Assembly (NCBI RefSeq): GCF_026168555.1
Contig: NZ_CP092471.1
Span: 1,994,501-2,058,500 of the forward strand
Reading direction: 5' to 3'
Length of the DNA stretch: 64,000 nt
From: Qipengyuania spongiae
GTDB lineage: Bacteria; Pseudomonadota; Alphaproteobacteria; Sphingomonadales; Sphingomonadaceae
Within the stretch, counting starts at the first letter, position 1, and the number at the start of each line of letters is the position of its first letter. The translations under genes were made by a program, and so were the position numbers. The notes beneath the pieces are model-generated. The model had not been told where the DNA came from, made no database searches, and saw nothing but the letters and a program-made list of their open reading frames with translations. Shown here piece after piece: positions 9,802 through 17,581 of the stretch.

Positions 9802-10038
9802 ATGAGCGATACTGCCGACCGCGTGCAGAAGATTGTCGTCGAGCATCTCGGCGTCGAGGCCGACAAGGTCACCCAGGATGCCAGCTTCATCGACGATCTG
9901 GGGGCGGACAGCCTCGACATCGTCGAACTCGTCATGGCTTTCGAGGAAGAATTCGGCGTGGAAATCCCCGACGATGCGGCGGAAAACATCACCACCGTCG
10001 GCGATGCCACCAAGTACATCGAAGAGCACAAGGGCTAA
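9802..10038 (+). CDS. acpP: Acyl carrier protein
   Basis: 78 residues, strongly acidic. The phosphopantetheine site is Ser37 in [13 protein letters not shown]. It carries the growing acyl chain in type II fatty acid synthesis in the cytoplasm. I chose ATG 9802, preceded by AGAGGGCCAAGA, over a longer upstream frame, because the family starts at MSDTADRV. fabF follows 157 bases later, but a repeat element lies between them. Confidence 0.97.
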   Translation: MSDTADRVQKIVVEHLGVEADKVTQDASFIDDLGADSLDIVELVMAFEEEFGVEIPDDAAENITTVGDATKYIEEHKG

Positions 10039-10058
10039 GCCGGCTCGAGCGCACCGTT

Positions 10059-10150
10059 CCGTTCGCCCCAAGCTTGTCCCAAAGCTTGTCGAGGGGCCGC
10101 TCTTCTTCTCGAAGAAAAGTACGGAGCTTCGACAGGCTCAGCCCGCACGG
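10059..10150. repeat. REP-like inverted repeat pair between acpP and fabF
   Basis: The left arm begins CCGTTCGCCCCAAGCTTGTC at 10059 and contains a 12-base internal duplication of AAGCTTGTCCC/AAGCTTGTCGA. The right arm, starting at 10124, reads GAGCTTCGACAGGCTCAGCC and continues to CGCACGG. These are opposite-facing versions of a motif (CTTCGACAGGCTCAG with flanking GAACGG) that I know as a common dispersed intergenic repeat in sphingomonads. The pair can fold into a long hairpin that could protect or separate the acpP and fabF messages. Confidence 0.7.
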
Positions 10151-10195
10151 GTTGGGCCTGTTGTGCTATCTGCGGCAGTTTAAGCGGAGTTTTGC

Positions 10196-11455
10196 ATGCG
10201 TCGTGTGGTCGTAACCGGACTTGGTCTCGTCACCCCCTTGGGCAGCGATGTCGAGACCACCTGGAAAAATCTTCTGGCGGGCGAGAGCGGGGCGGGGCCG
10301 ATCACCCATTTCGACGCCTCGAACCAGAAATGCACCATCGCCTGCGAGGTGAAACCGGCGGACCATGAATGGGGCTTCGATCCGAACAAGCGGGTCGATC
10401 ACAAGGTTCAGCGGCAGGTCGATCCCTTCATCGTGTTTGCCATCGATGCGGCCGGACAGGCGCTCGAGGATGCGGGGCTCGAGAACATGGACGACGCGAC
10501 GAAAGAGCGCGCAGGCGTTTCGATCGGTTCGGGCATTGGCGGCCTTCCCGGCATCGAAAGCGAATCGCTGGTCCTGGCCGAGCGCGGGCCGGGGCGGGTG
10601 TCACCGCACTTCGTCCATGGCCGCCTGATCAATCTCACGAGCGGCCAGGTCTCGATCAAATACGGCCTGATGGGGCCGAACCACTCGGTCGTCACCGCCT
10701 GTTCGACCGGCGCACACTCGATCGGCGATGCAGCCCGCATGATCAAGGACGGTGATGCCGACATCATGCTGGCCGGCGGCGCGGAAAGCACCATCAACCC
10801 GCTCGGCGTGGCCGGCTTCGCGCAGGCCAAGGCGCTCAATATGAGCATGAACGACCGGCCCAAGGAAGCCAGCCGCCCCTACGACAAGAACCGCGACGGC
10901 TTCGTCATGGGCGAGGGCGCGGGCGTGGTCGTGCTCGAGGAATACGAGCACGCTAAGGCACGTGGTGCGAAGATCTATGCCGAGGTCGTGGGCTACGGCC
11001 TGTCGGGCGATGCCTATCACGTCACCGCGCCGCATCCCGAAGGCAAGGGCGCGGAGCTGGCGATGAAGATGGCGTTGCGCAAGGCAGGGCTGGAGCCGTG
11101 CGACATCGACTACGTCAACGCCCACGGCACCTCGACCATGGCCGACACGATCGAGCTGGGCGCGGTCAAGCGCGTGCTGGGCGACGATCTGTGCGGCGCG
11201 AGCATGAGCAGCACAAAATCCGCCATTGGCCACCTTCTGGGCGGCGCGGGCGCGGTGGAGGCGATTTTCTGCATCCTCGCGATCCGCGACCAGATCGTAC
11301 CGCCGACGCTCAATCTCCATGATCCCGACGAGGGGACCGAAGGCGTCGATCTGGTTCCGCTCAAGGCCAAGAAGCGCGAAGTCGAAGCCTGCCTCAACAA
11401 CAGCTTCGGCTTCGGCGGCACCAATGCCTCGCTGATCGTCAAGAAAGTCGATTGA
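10196..11455 (+). CDS. fabF: Beta-ketoacyl-ACP synthase II
   Basis: 419 residues, a thiolase-fold condensing enzyme that extends acyl-ACP with malonyl-ACP. The catalytic triad is visible: Cys169 in VVTACSTGAHS, His310 in VNAHGTSTMADTIE, and His346 with Lys341 in SSTKSAIGHLLGG. Length and the Cys-His-His pattern fit FabF/FabB rather than FabH, and the MRRVVVTGLGLVTPLG opening is FabF-like. It stands next to acpP, and mltG starts one base after its stop codon, so the two are co-transcribed. Confidence 0.96.
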   Translation: MRRVVVTGLGLVTPLGSDVETTWKNLLAGESGAGPITHFDASNQKCTIACEVKPADHEWGFDPNKRVDHKVQRQVDPFIVFAIDAAGQALEDAGLENMDDATKERAGVSIGSGIGGLPGIESESLVLAERGPGRVSPHFVHGRLINLTSGQVSIKYGLMGPNHSVVTACSTGAHSIGDAARMIKDGDADIMLAGGAESTINPLGVAGFAQAKALNMSMNDRPKEASRPYDKNRDGFVMGEGAGVVVLEEYEHAKARGAKIYAEVVGYGLSGDAYHVTAPHPEGKGAELAMKMALRKAGLEPCDIDYVNAHGTSTMADTIELGAVKRVLGDDLCGASMSSTKSAIGHLLGGAGAVEAIFCILAIRDQIVPPTLNLHDPDEGTEGVDLVPLKAKKREVEACLNNSFGFGGTNASLIVKKVD

Positions 11456-11456
11456 G

Positions 11457-12428
11457 GTGAAGCGCATCGGCTGCCTTGCCGCGGCCGTTCTGGCGCTGGT
11501 GGCACTGATCGGGGCGATCTGGTTCGCCGCCGGCTGGTGGGGTTCGGCCGAGATCGACGAGGACACGACCTTCATCGTGCCATCGGGCGCGACACTGACC
11601 TCGGTCGCCAACAAGTTGCAGGAGGAGGAGCTGATCGGCGATGCCGACGGCTTCCTCCTTCGTGCCAAGGTCCTCGGCTCGGGCGACCCGGTTCAGGCAG
11701 GCGAATTCGAGCTGGCGGCCCGCACCAGTCAGGCGAACATTCTCGACACCTTGCAGCACGGCCAGCCGGTGCGCCGCCTGATCACGATTCCCGAGGGACT
11801 GCCCTCGATCTACGTCTACGAGCGGCTGATGGCCGAGCCCCTGCTGACCGGCGAGATCCCGGTGCCGCAGGAAGGCAGCGTGCTGCCTGACAGCTACGAT
11901 TTCGAACGCGGCGAATCGCGCGCGGCCGTGCTGGCCCGGATGCAAGCGGCAATGCGCAACTTCCTTGCCGAGGCCTGGCCGCAGCGAAAGCCCGGCATCG
12001 CGGTCGACACTATCGAGGAGGCGCTCAGTCTTGCCGCCATCGTCGAGAAGGAAACCGGCGTTCCGCAAGAGCGGCGCATGGTCGCGGGCCTCTATTCCAA
12101 CCGGTTGAAGGACGGGATGCTGCTGCAGGCCGATCCGACGATCATCTACCCGATCACCAAGGGCAAGCCGCTCGGCCGGCGCATTCGCCAGTCGGAGATC
12201 GCCGCGGTCAACGACTACAACACTTATTCGATGGTCGGCCTGCCCAAGGGCCCGATCACCAATCCGGGGCGCGAGAGCATCCGCGCAGTGCTCGATCCTG
12301 CACGGACCGAGGCGCGCTACATGGTGGCGGACGGCAGCGGAGGCCACGCATTCGCCCGGACGCTCGACGAGCACAATCGCAACGTGCAGAAATGGTTCGC
12401 GCTGCGCCGCGAACGCGGAGAGATGTAG
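11457..12428 (+). CDS. mltG: Endolytic murein transglycosylase MltG
   Basis: 323 residues. One N-terminal membrane helix (about 5-25) is followed by a LysM-like region (about 35-90) and the YceG catalytic domain with the conserved Glu in AAIVEKETGVPQERRMVAGLYSNRL. It cleaves nascent glycan strands in the periplasm and sets their length. GTG start at 11457 lies one base after the fabF stop, with GAG as a ribosome site within the fabF end. The fabF-mltG linkage is widespread in Proteobacteria (acpP-fabF-pabC-mltG); pabC is missing here. Confidence 0.93.
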   Translation: MKRIGCLAAAVLALVALIGAIWFAAGWWGSAEIDEDTTFIVPSGATLTSVANKLQEEELIGDADGFLLRAKVLGSGDPVQAGEFELAARTSQANILDTLQHGQPVRRLITIPEGLPSIYVYERLMAEPLLTGEIPVPQEGSVLPDSYDFERGESRAAVLARMQAAMRNFLAEAWPQRKPGIAVDTIEEALSLAAIVEKETGVPQERRMVAGLYSNRLKDGMLLQADPTIIYPITKGKPLGRRIRQSEIAAVNDYNTYSMVGLPKGPITNPGRESIRAVLDPARTEARYMVADGSGGHAFARTLDEHNRNVQKWFALRRERGEM

Positions 12429-12432
12429 GCGC

Positions 12433-12954
12433 TTGGCGGACGGCGCGCTGATCGTCACGGCCCGGCTGCCGAAGGACCTGCATGGCTGGGCGACAAGGCT
12501 GCGCGACGCGCACTTCCCTCCCGAGCGAAACTATCTCGAAGCGCATGTCACGCTGTTCCACGCCCTCCCGCCGCAATGCGAGGACGAGGCGCGCGGGATG
12601 CTTTCGCGCCTGTGCGCCGAATGCGCGCCGGTCGATGCGCGTCTGGAAGGGCTGATGAGCCTTGGCGGGGGCACCGCGCTCAAACTTTCCAGCCCGGGGA
12701 TGCTGGAGCTGAGGGACGCGATCGCCGATCACTTTCACGGAATGCTGACCGCGCAGGACCAGCATCGCCCGCGCCTGCACCTTACGATCCAGAACAAGGT
12801 CAAATCCGCGGAGGCGAAGGCGCTTCAGGCAGAGCTGGCCGGGACGATCGAACCGCGCGGTTTCCGGTTCGCCGGGCTGGCGCTGTTTCGCTACGCCGGA
12901 GGGCCGTGGGATTCGCTGGGCGAGTGGTCTTTCCGAGGAAAGGCGCACGTCTGA
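12433..12954 (+). CDS. 2H phosphoesterase family protein (2'-5' RNA ligase-like)
   Basis: 173 residues with two HxTx motifs: HVTLFH near residue 38 and HLTIQN near residue 117. These form the active site of the 2H phosphoesterase/LigT superfamily. Substrate unknown; members act on 2',3'-cyclic or 2'-5' RNA linkages. The start is a TTG at 12433, only four bases after the mltG stop, so translation is probably coupled. It is distinct from the ThpR homologue at 32347. No signal peptide, so cytoplasmic. Confidence 0.8.
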   Translation: MADGALIVTARLPKDLHGWATRLRDAHFPPERNYLEAHVTLFHALPPQCEDEARGMLSRLCAECAPVDARLEGLMSLGGGTALKLSSPGMLELRDAIADHFHGMLTAQDQHRPRLHLTIQNKVKSAEAKALQAELAGTIEPRGFRFAGLALFRYAGGPWDSLGEWSFRGKAHV

Positions 12955-13183
12955 CCGGTGTTTGCCCGACCCAAGCCGCGTGATTGCCGCCTTACGGCGT
13001 TCCCGCGCTCGACGTACAACAGGAGCCCCCACCATCTGTGGCGTGGGCCGATCGCGAGGGACCGTGCACATCGTCGGGTGCCGCCGTGCTCTGCCTATCT
13101 CGCCGAACCGGCAGACGGCAATCTCGGGGAGGATCGGATCGACAGCCCCCCTCGTGTCGTCGATCGCTGAACCGGACTGCGAG

Positions 13184-13813
13184 TCAGCCGCTGCCGCCTT
13201 CGCGGTAGGCCGGGAGCGCGAGTTTCCACCAGATCGCCGCTGCGCGCAGGATGAAGCCGGCCCCCGCAGCGCCGATCCACGTCGGAACGCGCGGCAACCC
13301 TGCCACCTCGCCGATCACGCAAAGCCCTGCCGACAATGCCGCCGCGGTCACGTAAAGCTCCGGTCGCATGATGATCGAAGGCCGCCCGGCGATCATGTCG
13401 CGAATGATTCCGCCGACACAACCCGTCACGATACCCATCACCGTGGCCGGCACCGGAGGCACGCCGTAGCTTAGCGCCTTGGCCGCGCCTAGCACGGCAT
13501 AGGCGGTGAGACCAAGCCCGTCGGCGAGATCGAGTAAACGGCCTTCCCACCAGCGCATCGGCGTGAACCAGGCGACGAGCGCAATCGCCAGACAAACGAC
13601 GGCCACCCAGGGATCGGCGATCCAGAAAACGGGCGCGCCGATCAGCACGTCGCGCACGGAACCCCCGCCGACACCCGTGACAAGCGCGAAGAACGCCATG
13701 GTCACGAAGGTTTGCCGTTCCTTCGCCGCGATCATCGCGCCGGTGAGCGCGAACACAGCCACGCCCGCCAGGTCGAGCCAGTCGAGAACGGGTGTGAATA
13801 CCGTATCGTTCAT
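13184..13813 (-). CDS. TRIC-type cation channel family membrane protein (YicG/UPF0126-like)
   Basis: 209 residues from ATG 13811-13813. Seven hydrophobic segments form two repeats of about 90 residues, each with a glycine-rich break: VTGVGGGSVRDVLIG in the first and VTGCVGGIIRDMIAG in the second. That pair of GGG/GG...RD motifs is the hallmark of bacterial TRIC trimeric intracellular cation channels, earlier UPF0126. It should sit in the inner membrane and conduct K+ or similar cations. A longer upstream start exists, but the ATG at 13813 matches the family. The plus-strand gap before it (12955-13183) contains nothing I recognise. Confidence 0.88.
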   Translation of the reverse strand: MNDTVFTPVLDWLDLAGVAVFALTGAMIAAKERQTFVTMAFFALVTGVGGGSVRDVLIGAPVFWIADPWVAVVCLAIALVAWFTPMRWWEGRLLDLADGLGLTAYAVLGAAKALSYGVPPVPATVMGIVTGCVGGIIRDMIAGRPSIIMRPELYVTAAALSAGLCVIGEVAGLPRVPTWIGAAGAGFILRAAAIWWKLALPAYREGGSG

Positions 13814-13830
13814 ACAAAGGCTCGCTCCGT

Positions 13831-14232
13831 TCAGCCGTGAAGAATTTCGGCCGAGGCCCAGCTCGCCGCGATGCAGTCGAGGTCGGCCCATTTCCGCCGG
13901 CGGACGGCTTCGGCATTAGGGGCAGCGATCTGACGGGCGAATCTTTCATGGCCCCATGAGGTTGATGGGCCCGCGACGTCGAAGCTTCCCTTGAAGGTCA
14001 TGGAGAGGCCGGAAAGCGGCTGTTCGTCGAGGGGCATCGTGCCATTCATAGCCTTCGCGGTTTCGCGCGCCCGGTCGAAATCGCGAACCACGACAGCGTT
14101 CACATGGGCATCAAGCCGTTCGATCCGCGCAATCGCCAGCTCCACAGCTTCCTGTAGCGAAAGATCGCCCGCCCGGATCGCCGCGGCAGTCGCCACCGCG
14201 CCGGGCTTGTCGGTGAGTGTGGGATAGGACAT
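13831..14232 (-). pseudogene. Truncated amidase (GatA-like), N-terminal fragment only
   Basis: 133 codons from ATG 14230-14232, with a GGAGG ribosome site upstream. Residues about 18-105 match the start of amidase-signature enzymes: LQEAVELAIARIERLDAHVN, then LSGLSMTFKGSFDVAGPSTS with the catalytic Lys region. Full-length amidases have 450-500 residues and need the Ser-cisSer-Lys triad of the later GSSGGS segment. That part is absent: the last 27 residues after NAEAVRR look unrelated and a stop follows, 18 bases before the TRIC gene. The fragment cannot be an active amidase. It is a remnant of a 3' deletion, still with an intact start. Confidence 0.75.
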
Positions 14233-14491
14233 CGCTCGGTAACCCTCCGATCCGCGTCCTAGGCGATGGACCGGTACGATGAAACTGCCTTGTCCGGCGC
14301 CCGGACCACTCCCGCATACCGACGGACGACCAAGCCGTTCTGGCCACCAACGCGGGCCTCGACCAGCGACGATCTCATCGCGACTTCGGGGACTCACGCA
14401 AGATCGATCAGCGGCGGACCTGTCTTGTCCGGCTCCTTACCCGCAGGGGTTGGCGAGAGCCGCAACGGTGATCGCGGCTCCTGGGGTGACA

Positions 14492-14511
14492 GCCGAGCCC
14501 ATTTGCTCGGC
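14492..14511 (-). terminator. Possible weak terminator hairpin after lpdA
   Basis: GCCGAGC at 14492-14498 and GCTCGGC at 14505-14511 form a 7-bp stem with a short loop, about 20 bases downstream of the lpdA stop on the minus strand. There is no U-run, so termination here would be weak or Rho-assisted. Confidence 0.3.
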
Positions 14512-14531
14512 CATCGATCTTACAGGCGCTG

Positions 14532-15950
14532 TCAGATGTGGATCGGCTTGCCCTGAACGGCCATCGCGGCTTCCTTCATCGCTTCGGAATGCGTCGGATG
14601 GGCATGGCAGGTATAGGCGATGTCCTCGCTGGTCGCACCGAACTCCATCGCCTGCGCGGCCTGCGCGATCATCGTGCCGGCGGGCACCGCAATCGCCCAC
14701 ACGCCCAGCACGCGGTCCGTATCGGCCTCCGCGACCACCTTCACGAAGCCATCGGGCTCGTGGTTGGTCTTGGCGCGGCTGTTGGCCATCATCGGGAACT
14801 TGCCGACCTTGACCTTGGCCTTGTCGCCGCCAGCCTTCTCGATCGCTTCCTCGGTAGTGAGACCGACGCCGGCGATTTCCGGCCAGGTGTAGACGACGCT
14901 GGGGATGATGGCGTGGTTCACGATGCCGGTCTGTCCGGCAATGTTCTCGGCCACGGCGATGCCCTCGTCCTCGGCTTTGTGGGCGAGCATGGGACCGGGG
15001 ATCACGTCGCCGATCGCCCATACGCCGTCGACGGCGGTGCGGAAGTCGTGGTCGGTCTCGATCTGGCTGCGCTTGTTGAGTTCCAGCCCGATTGCCTCGA
15101 GCCCGAGGCCGTCGGTATTAGGCTTGCGCCCGATGGATACGAGAACGCAGTCGGCCTCTAGTGTTTCGGCATCGCCGCCAGCCGCGGGTTCCATGGTCAG
15201 CGTCGCCTTGTCGCCTTCGACCGAAACGCCGGTGACCTTGGTCGAGAGCTTGAACTCGATGCCCTGCTTCTTGAATATCTTGCGCGCTTCCTTGCGGATG
15301 TCGCCGTCCATTCCGGGCAGGATCTCGTCGAGGAATTCGACGCAGGTGACCTTGGCGCCAAGCCGCCGCCACACGCTGCCGAGCTCGAGGCCGATCACGC
15401 CGCCGCCGATCACCACCATGTGCTCGGGTACCTTGGCGAGTTCGAGCGCGCCGGTGGAATCGACGACGACCTGCTTGTCGTTGTCGACCTCGACATTGGG
15501 AAGCGGAGTGACCGAGGAGCCGGTGGCGATCACCACGTTCTTCGCCGTGACCGTCTCATCCCCCACCTTGACGGTATGTGCGTCCTGGAAGGTGGCGCGG
15601 CCCTTCTTCCAGTCGACCTTGTTCTTCTTGAACAGGAATTCGATGCCCCCGGTCAGTCCCTTCACAGCGTCGCGGCGCTGGGCGTGCATCTTGTCGAGAT
15701 TGAGCTTCGGGCTGACCTCGATACCCATTTCCTCCATCGCGCCGTTCGCTGCCGCGTCAAAATATTCCGACGCATGGAGCATCGCCTTGGAGGGGATGCA
15801 GCCGACATTGAGGCAGGTGCCGCCGAGCGTTTCGCGGCTTTCCGCGCAAGCCGTCTTCAGACCGAGCTGGGCCGCGCGGATCGCGGCGACATAGCCGCCG
15901 GGGCCGGCTCCGATGACCAGGACGTCGTAGTCGTATTGGGTATCGCTCAT
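14532..15950 (-). CDS. lpdA: Dihydrolipoyl dehydrogenase (E3 of 2-oxoglutarate dehydrogenase)
   Basis: 472 residues. FAD-binding GAGPGGYVAAIRAAQLG comes first, then the redox disulfide in GGTCLNVGCIPSK (Cys46, Cys51), an NAD-binding GGGVIGLELGSVW and the C-terminal His-Glu pair in HAHPTHSEAMKEA. It reoxidises the lipoyl arm of the E2 subunit encoded just upstream (sucB). The ATG at 15948-15950 shares one base with the stop of the small lipoprotein gene before it (TGATG), so translation is coupled. Its place at the end of the sucAB cluster says it serves 2-oxoglutarate dehydrogenase; it may be shared with other complexes. Confidence 0.96.
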   Translation of the reverse strand: MSDTQYDYDVLVIGAGPGGYVAAIRAAQLGLKTACAESRETLGGTCLNVGCIPSKAMLHASEYFDAAANGAMEEMGIEVSPKLNLDKMHAQRRDAVKGLTGGIEFLFKKNKVDWKKGRATFQDAHTVKVGDETVTAKNVVIATGSSVTPLPNVEVDNDKQVVVDSTGALELAKVPEHMVVIGGGVIGLELGSVWRRLGAKVTCVEFLDEILPGMDGDIRKEARKIFKKQGIEFKLSTKVTGVSVEGDKATLTMEPAAGGDAETLEADCVLVSIGRKPNTDGLGLEAIGLELNKRSQIETDHDFRTAVDGVWAIGDVIPGPMLAHKAEDEGIAVAENIAGQTGIVNHAIIPSVVYTWPEIAGVGLTTEEAIEKAGGDKAKVKVGKFPMMANSRAKTNHEPDGFVKVVAEADTDRVLGVWAIAVPAGTMIAQAAQAMEFGATSEDIAYTCHAHPTHSEAMKEAAMAVQGKPIHI

Positions 15951-16300
15951 CAGCTTTCAGTTCCGTTGGTGTTCGCTTGGGCGCCGCCGAATCCGAGCGA
16001 TTCGTCGACACATTGCGTCACGATTTCCTGCAACGCCGAGGTCTCCCCGGCAATGATATCGGTTACGCTGAGCTGGTCCTGGGCCCGGCGGCTGGCGCAC
16101 TCGCAGACCTGATCGACTGCGGCAGCCGGGACGCCGATATTCTCGATCTGGCTGGTGCAGGCGACCCGCAATTGCGCGGTCATTCCGCCGCTGCCTTCTT
16201 CCGCGCCGCCGACGCTGCCGCCGGGGCCGCAGGCGGTGAGGCCGATCGCCGCGACAATCGCGATTCCGGCTTCGCGCAGATAGGGCAGGGGCTTTCTCAC
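15950..16300 (-). CDS. Small cysteine-containing lipoprotein inside the suc-lpd operon
   Basis: 116 residues from GTG 16298-16300. A signal peptide of about 23 residues ends in the lipobox LTAC, with lipidated Cys24. A Gly/Ser linker leads to a compact domain with four further cysteines (48, 66, 68, 97), which could form two disulfides in the periplasm. The GTG overlaps the sucB stop (GTGA) and the TGA overlaps the lpdA ATG, so the gene is wedged between sucB and lpdA without a spare base. No family recognised. The pattern (lipobox, domain of about 80 residues with CECASRR) suggests a periplasmic lipoprotein, not an enzyme subunit. Confidence 0.8.
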   Translation of the reverse strand: MRKPLPYLREAGIAIVAAIGLTACGPGGSVGGAEEGSGGMTAQLRVACTSQIENIGVPAAAVDQVCECASRRAQDQLSVTDIIAGETSALQEIVTQCVDESLGFGGAQANTNGTES

Positions 16301-17553
16301 AGGTCGATCAACATCCGGGTGGGATCCTCGATCGCTTCCTTGATGATCTTCAGCGCCGTCACCGCCTCGCGCCCGTCGATCAGGCGGTGGTCGTAGCTGA
16401 GCGCGAGATACATCATCGGGCGGATCACGATCTCGCCGTTCACCACGACCGGGCGGTCCTCGATCCGGTGAAGGCCGAGTACCGCGCTCTGCGGCGGGTT
16501 GATGATCGGGGTCGACATCAGCGATCCGAACACGCCGCCATTGGAGATCGTAAAGGTGCCGCCCTTCATGTCGTCCATGGTCAGCGTACCCTCGCGCGCG
16601 CGGGCACCGAAATCGGCGATGTCCTTCTCGATCCGCGCGAAGCCCTTCTGGTCGGCATCGCGGATCACCGGCACGACGAGGCCATTGGGCGCGCTGACCG
16701 CGACCGAGATGTCGACGTAGTCGTGATAGACGATCTCGTCGCCCTCGATATAGGCGTTGGCCGCGGGCACGTCCTTCAGCGCGAGGCAGGCTGCCTTGGC
16801 AAAAAAGCCCATGAAGCCGAGCTTGATATCGTGCTTCTTGGCGAACAGATCCTTGTACTTCTCGCGCGCCTCCATGACCGCGCTCATGTCGCAATCGTTG
16901 AAGGTGGTCAGCAGCGCGGCATTGTCCTGCGCGCCCTTCAGCCGCTTGGCGATGGTCTGGCGCATCCGGGTCATCTTGACCCGCTCCACCTTGCGCTCGC
17001 CTGAGCCGGCGGGCGCGGCAGACGGGGCGGGCGCGGCCTTCTCGTCGCCGCCATCGTCCTTCTTCGCCTGCGCGGCACGCAGAACGTCTTCCTTGGTCAG
17101 GCGCCCGTCCTTGCCGGTGCCCTCGATGGTCGAGGGATCCAGCCCATGTTCCAGCACCGCGCGGCGCACCGCCGGCGAGAGAGTCTGCGAATTGTCGCTG
17201 TCCGAAACCTGCTTCGCCTGTTCGGGCGCCGCCTTTTCCAGATCGGCGGACTTTTCGGCCGGTTCGCCGCCTGCGTCCTTGGCCGCTTCCTTTGGCTTGG
17301 CCGCGCCGCCGCCCGATCCTTCCTCGACCGTGGCGATGACCGAACCGACCTCGACCGTGTCGCCCACGCTCACCTGATGGTCGCCGAGTACGCCGGCGAC
17401 GGGCGAGGGGACTTCCACCGCGACCTTGTCGGTTTCCAGGCTGACGATCGGCTCGTCCACCGCGACGCTGTCGCCGGGCTGCTTGAGCCATTCGCCGACC
17501 GTCGCTTCGGTGACGGATTCACCGAGTGTGGGGACCTCGATATTGGTGGCCAT
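16297..17553 (-). CDS. sucB: Dihydrolipoamide succinyltransferase (E2 of 2-oxoglutarate dehydrogenase)
   Basis: 418 residues. The single lipoyl domain (about 2-77) carries the lipoylated Lys43 in [14 protein letters not shown]. An Ala/Lys-rich linker leads to the E1/E3-binding domain (about 125-160, [17 protein letters not shown]). The catalytic domain ends with the HR..DG active site in [13 protein letters not shown]. It transfers the succinyl group from the E1 product to CoA. The start follows sucA by 28 bases and the stop overlaps the lipoprotein GTG by two bases. Confidence 0.96.
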   Translation of the reverse strand: MATNIEVPTLGESVTEATVGEWLKQPGDSVAVDEPIVSLETDKVAVEVPSPVAGVLGDHQVSVGDTVEVGSVIATVEEGSGGGAAKPKEAAKDAGGEPAEKSADLEKAAPEQAKQVSDSDNSQTLSPAVRRAVLEHGLDPSTIEGTGKDGRLTKEDVLRAAQAKKDDGGDEKAAPAPSAAPAGSGERKVERVKMTRMRQTIAKRLKGAQDNAALLTTFNDCDMSAVMEAREKYKDLFAKKHDIKLGFMGFFAKAACLALKDVPAANAYIEGDEIVYHDYVDISVAVSAPNGLVVPVIRDADQKGFARIEKDIADFGARAREGTLTMDDMKGGTFTISNGGVFGSLMSTPIINPPQSAVLGLHRIEDRPVVVNGEIVIRPMMYLALSYDHRLIDGREAVTALKIIKEAIEDPTRMLIDL

Positions 17554-17581
17554 TTCGTGTCGTTCCTCTGTCGAGCTCTAA

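Noticed and set aside
12955-13183. Open frames in the gap between the 2H phosphoesterase and TRIC genes
   Set aside because: Frames on both strands are short, without ribosome sites, and Arg/Pro/Ser-rich. I see no RNA gene either.
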